A stretch of 54,911 nt of DNA from JAIOSM01 sp964593725 (GTDB taxonomy: Bacteria > Desulfobacterota > Desulfobacteria > Desulfobacterales > Desulfobacteraceae). The translations under genes were made by a program, and so were the position numbers. Shown here one piece after another: positions 51,571-54,911 of the stretch. The notes beneath the pieces are model-generated. The model saw only the letters and a program-made list of their open reading frames with translations. It was not told where the DNA came from and made no database searches. How positions within the stretch are numbered: the first letter of the stretch is position 1; each line of letters begins with the position of its first letter. The stretch spans positions 1-54,911 of the forward strand of contig CAZQJS010000014.1 in assembly GCA_964593725.1 (NCBI GenBank), written 5' to 3'.

Positions 51571-53958
51571 ATGCCTAAAAACCATGAACTCACTGCCCGG
51601 GAGCTTACAATAAAATATCCTGAAGATGTATTTGATTTTGAAACTACAGATGACTTATCCCCTTTAAATAGTGTGATTGGGCAGGCAAGGGCTGTTGAAG
51701 CAATAGACTTTTGTCTTAATATGAAAACGCCCGGATATAATCTGTTCATGACAGGTGATGAAGGAACAGGAAAATCAACCATTATCAGGAACACACTTAC
51801 AAAATTTGCAGCCAAGGAGGATGTCCCCGAGGATATCTGTCTTGTAAATAATTTTGATGACCCTTTCTGTCCTTTACCAATCTATCTTCCCGGGGGCACA
51901 GCCCTGGTTTTCAAACGTCAGATGCACAGATATATTGAAACTTTAAAAATAGAGATTCCCAAATTTTTTGAAGATAATAAATTCCAGAAATTAAATAAAG
52001 AAATTCTTGATAAATTTAACAATAAAAAAAATAAGGTCTTTACTGAAATAGAAACCTTTTCAACCCCTCTTGGCATTGGAGTTGTCCATACTGAGAATGG
52101 ATATAAACCCATACCGGTCCATGACAATAAGCCAATGGAACAGAAGGTGTATGATGAGCTTCCTGAAAAGGAGCAGAAATTATTAATGGAAAACATGACC
52201 AGGGTCCAGGAAGAACTGAATAAGGGGCTTAAAAAAATTACCCTGCTTGATACTGAGATGCAGGATGCTGTCAGGGAGGTTATTTCCACAAGAGTACAGA
52301 AAATTGTTGTGGGCAGAATGACATCTTTATCAAGTTTCAGCAATAAAGTGGCCTTAGTTAAGAATTATCTTAAAGCAGTTCAGGAAGATATCGTTGATAA
52401 CATGGCTCTGTTCATGGGCAGTCATGCCGGAAAGAGCCCGGAAGAGAACAAAAAGATTAAAGATGTTACAGAATCACTATTAAAACGATATCAGGTAAAT
52501 GTGCTTGTCAGCCATAAGAAAAAAACCGGGGCACCTGTTGTTTTTGAACACAACCCGAGCTTTTCCAATCTTTTTGGAACAATAGAGAAAAATTTCATCA
52601 TGGGTGGTGCATCTACCTCGGATTTCACCATGGTTCAGGCAGGATCATTGTTAAAAGCAAACCAGGGATACCTTATTATGGAACTTGAACCTCTTGTGTC
52701 CAACCCTGTTGTGTGGGAAACACTGAAAACATCCCTGCTGAATGGAATTTTACAGATTGAAGATGCACCGGATCAAAATAATCCTGGTGCAGGGTCATTA
52801 AAACCCAAGCCAATTAAGATAAATGTTAAAGTGATTCTCATGGGACGTTATGAATCCTTCAGGCTGATGCAGCAGCTTGACGGGAAATTTAATAAACTTT
52901 TTAAAGTCCGTGCTGATTTTGATAATGAAGTGAGAATCAGTAAACAGGTCATGGAGCAGTATGCAAGGTTCATAGCAGGGGCCTGCAAGGCAGAGAAATT
53001 TTTATCCTTTACAAAAGATGGGGTTTTAAAGGTAATTACCTATGGCAGCAGGATTGTTGCAGACCAGACCAGGCTCTCTTTGCGGTTTGGTCAGGTAATG
53101 GGACTTTTAAAAGAAGCAGATTATTGGGCAAGGGCAAAAAAAGCAAAAAACATTTCAGCTGAGCATGTAAAAAAGGCAATCCATGAATTTCGTTTCAGAA
53201 ACAATCTTTATGAAGAAAAAGTACAACAGGGCTTTGTGGACAATACTGTATTAATAGATGTGACCGGCAGAAAGACAGGCCAGGTTAATGCCCTGGCAGT
53301 ATATCAGATGGGGAATATCGCATTTGGACGTCCCACAAGGATTACAGCAGAATCCTATATGGGGAAACCCGGCATAATCAATGTTGAACATGAAGCAAAT
53401 ATGTCAGGTGAAACCCATGATAAAGGTGTTATGATAATATCTGGGTTTCTGGGAAGAATGTTTGCCCAGGATTATCCTTTAAACGTAACCATCAGTATTA
53501 CATTTGAACAGAGCTACACTGGCGTGGACGGTGACAGTGCTTCCTCTACGGAGTTATATACAGCCATTTCAAGTCTGTCAGACATTCCGATCAATCAAGG
53601 CATTGCCGTGACAGGATCAGTGAATCAGAAAGGCGAAATCCAGGCAATCGGCGGTGTTAACGAAAAAATTGAAGGTTATTATGATGTGTGCGTACAAAAA
53701 GGCCTGACCGGAGACCAGGGAGTTATGATCCCTGCATCAAATGTTAAAAACCTGATGCTGCGGGAAGATGTGATTGAATCAGTCAAACAGGGTGAATTTC
53801 ATATCTATAAGGTCAGTACTATTCAGGAAGGAATTTCAGTTCTGTTTGGAAAAGAGGCAGGTAAACCTGATAAAAAGAATCAATATCCAGATGATACGGT
53901 TTTCGGAGCTGTCCAGGCAAAATTAAAGCGTTTTGCCATTGCCAGAGCTAAAACATAG
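51571..53958 (+). CDS. Lon-family ATP-dependent protease (LonB-like, AAA_32 type)
   Basis: A protein of 795 residues combining an AAA+ domain and a S16 protease domain on one chain. Walker A is GDEGTGKST (near residue 64). The central part (about 90-330) is helical and unlike classical LonA N-domains. The protease domain (about 545-780) has the catalytic Ser656 in GVDGDSASSTE and Lys699 in GGVNEKIEGYYD. AAAGGAG lies upstream of the ATG. The family is cytosolic and widespread in Proteobacteria and Desulfobacterota. Its substrates are unknown. Confidence 0.93.
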   Translation: MPKNHELTARELTIKYPEDVFDFETTDDLSPLNSVIGQARAVEAIDFCLNMKTPGYNLFMTGDEGTGKSTIIRNTLTKFAAKEDVPEDICLVNNFDDPFCPLPIYLPGGTALVFKRQMHRYIETLKIEIPKFFEDNKFQKLNKEILDKFNNKKNKVFTEIETFSTPLGIGVVHTENGYKPIPVHDNKPMEQKVYDELPEKEQKLLMENMTRVQEELNKGLKKITLLDTEMQDAVREVISTRVQKIVVGRMTSLSSFSNKVALVKNYLKAVQEDIVDNMALFMGSHAGKSPEENKKIKDVTESLLKRYQVNVLVSHKKKTGAPVVFEHNPSFSNLFGTIEKNFIMGGASTSDFTMVQAGSLLKANQGYLIMELEPLVSNPVVWETLKTSLLNGILQIEDAPDQNNPGAGSLKPKPIKINVKVILMGRYESFRLMQQLDGKFNKLFKVRADFDNEVRISKQVMEQYARFIAGACKAEKFLSFTKDGVLKVITYGSRIVADQTRLSLRFGQVMGLLKEADYWARAKKAKNISAEHVKKAIHEFRFRNNLYEEKVQQGFVDNTVLIDVTGRKTGQVNALAVYQMGNIAFGRPTRITAESYMGKPGIINVEHEANMSGETHDKGVMIISGFLGRMFAQDYPLNVTISITFEQSYTGVDGDSASSTELYTAISSLSDIPINQGIAVTGSVNQKGEIQAIGGVNEKIEGYYDVCVQKGLTGDQGVMIPASNVKNLMLREDVIESVKQGEFHIYKVSTIQEGISVLFGKEAGKPDKKNQYPDDTVFGAVQAKLKRFAIARAKT

Positions 53959-53984
53959 ATGGCTCATCAGGGAATTGCGTACGT

Positions 53985-54911
53985 TAGCTAAACTAAATAA
54001 TAGCTGAGATTTAATAATATGAGAATCTGGTGTCCTGTCTGCAAATTTGTTCGCCAGACAGACCTTTCATCTCACATTCCGCCAGTTTCGCAAAGTTCCA
54101 CTACGAGAGATACAGCGAGCAAAAATTCTGCTGCACTATGCCGATGAAATACCAATTGCACAGATACAAAAATTAGTAGATGCCAGCCGTCCCACTATTT
54201 ACAAATGTATCGACAAGGCGTTAGCCGCTGGTGCAGAAGCTGGGCTTAAAGACCATTTCCACAGACCCTTTGATCCAGTAATCGACAACGCGGCAAAAGC
54301 ATGGGTTGTTAATTTGGCCTGTACTAAACCCAAAGACCATGACTTGGCTGCAGAGTTATGGACATATAACGAGCTCGCCAAATATACACGCAAGAACGCC
54401 CCTGCCGCTGGTCACCCATCCCTGGCCAAAGCTGTGAAGGCAACTGTCTGGAGAATCTTGTCGGCAAATGAAATACGACCTCACAAAATTAAGTATTACC
54501 TTGAACGCCGAGATCCTGATTTCGAAGAAAAAATGCAGGAAGTACTCATGGTCTACCAAGAGGTGAATTTTCAGAATGATAATAAGTCGGCTGACAACAC
54601 ACCTCCTACAGTAATAACAGTTTCAGTTGATGAAAAACCAGGTGTTCAAGCTATTGGCACTGTTGCACCAGATTTATCCCCTAAACCTGGCAAACATCAA
54701 AGCGTTGGTCGGGATTATGAATACAAGCGCATGGGCACTGTCTCGATACTGGCAGCCCTTGATTTGCACAATGGACAAATAATTGCGCAAGTTCACGATC
54801 GTCACCGTAGCAAAGAGTTCATCGAGTTACTCAAGGAGCTTGACTCACACTACCCAAAGGAAAGCACGGTAAGAATAGTTTTGGATAATCACTCTGCCCA
54901 TATTTCAAAAG
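53985..54911 (+). mobile_element. IS630-family insertion sequence, left part (runs off the window)
   Basis: The transposase gene, its higher GC content and CGC/GCC-rich codons contrast with the flanking genes. The left boundary is not defined: no terminal inverted repeat could be matched because the right end is outside the window. IS630 elements insert at TA, and several TA pairs occur between 53959 and 54018. The start coordinate is approximate. Confidence 0.6.
54047..54911 (+). CDS. IS630-family transposase (3' end outside window)
   Basis: At least 288 residues are open to the window end. An N-terminal helix-turn-helix (PLREIQRAKILLHYADE, then ASRPTIYKCIDKA) is followed by the DDE core: VSVDEKPGVQAIG holds the first Asp, and RIVLDNHSAH the second. 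The last Glu is past the edge. VDEKP and LDNHSAH are hallmarks of IS630. The open frame begins after a TGA at 54020-54022 and has no ATG before the conserved region; TTG at 54047 is the least poor start. The ATG at 54019 is in another frame, so a frameshift or truncation at the 5' end is possible. Confidence 0.8.
   Translation, partial: MFARQTFHLTFRQFRKVPLREIQRAKILLHYADEIPIAQIQKLVDASRPTIYKCIDKALAAGAEAGLKDHFHRPFDPVIDNAAKAWVVNLACTKPKDHDLAAELWTYNELAKYTRKNAPAAGHPSLAKAVKATVWRILSANEIRPHKIKYYLERRDPDFEEKMQEVLMVYQEVNFQNDNKSADNTPPTVITVSVDEKPGVQAIGTVAPDLSPKPGKHQSVGRDYEYKRMGTVSILAALDLHNGQIIAQVHDRHRSKEFIELLKELDSHYPKESTVRIVLDNHSAHISK

Noticed and set aside
54019..54147. Short open frame from ATG 54019 as its own gene
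   Set aside because: It stops at 54147 and has no ribosome-binding site; the conserved transposase frame overlaps it. Kept only as a possible frameshifted start.

Overview
The window is low-GC (AT-rich) bacterial chromosome. It looks like a strictly anaerobic, Gram-negative Desulfobacterota, most likely a Desulfobacteraceae-type sulfate reducer. The reasons are an orange-protein (ORP)-type operon with two MinD ATPases carrying ferredoxin inserts, a sigma-54 activator, an anaerobic CbiK cobaltochelatase, pyruvate phosphate dikinase, a DUF4911-miaB pair, an Mla/Mce lipid transport set and a giant acyl-CoA dehydratase activase-like protein. This is inferred from gene content; no rRNA is present to confirm it.

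Region 1 (1-7070, plus strand). A PAS/AAA+ sigma-54 activator is followed at once by two copies of a GTCGCA-N4-TGCGAC palindrome and a near-consensus -24/-12 promoter (TGGCAC-N5-TTGCT). These precede an operon of a NifX-like/DUF5320 fusion, a degenerate receiver protein, two MinD-ferredoxin ATPases and two NifX/ORP-like proteins, closed by a strong terminator. A metallo-beta-lactamase-fold protein and CbiK follow.

Region 2 (7032-13442, minus strand). An Mla/Mce retrograde lipid transport set (STAS-MlaE, MlaF, MlaD, PqiC-like lipoprotein) lies downstream of a hybrid sensor kinase with a Cache-type periplasmic domain.

Region 3 (13594-26030). This holds glycogen phosphorylase, a TetR regulator, two unrecognised small proteins, recJ, a cytoplasmic molybdopterin oxidoreductase, then DUF4911-miaB-map-plsC-rarD.

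Region 4 (26074-34536, mostly minus strand). A tightly overlapping housekeeping operon runs ribF-def-fmt-rsmB-PASTA protein-rpe. Next are tRNA-Leu(CAG) with its own promoter, and ppdK.

Region 5 (34691-46675). This holds an ABC-F ATPase, a small membrane protein and a PilB-type ATPase fused to a cyclic-nucleotide-binding domain and a long Pro/Gln tail interrupted by a 100-N assembly gap. It continues with queH, a YggS-type PLP protein, maf, tRNA-Leu(TAA), murA, comEC and a membrane/coiled-coil protein.

Region 6 (46645-54911). A 1410-residue double-activase/HgdB-like protein is coupled to a ribbon-helix-helix-like protein with tandem TACGTAT repeats in its promoter. A Lon-family protease follows, and the window ends inside an IS630-family transposase whose base composition differs from its surroundings.

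The strongest candidates for new biology are the self-contained sigma-54/ORP-type module with its in-frame NifX-DUF5320 fusion, the PilB-cNMP-domain-Pro/Gln fusion, and the RHH-activase pair with a candidate operator. No CRISPR array, prophage or rRNA was seen. No stretch longer than 300 bases lacks a gene.
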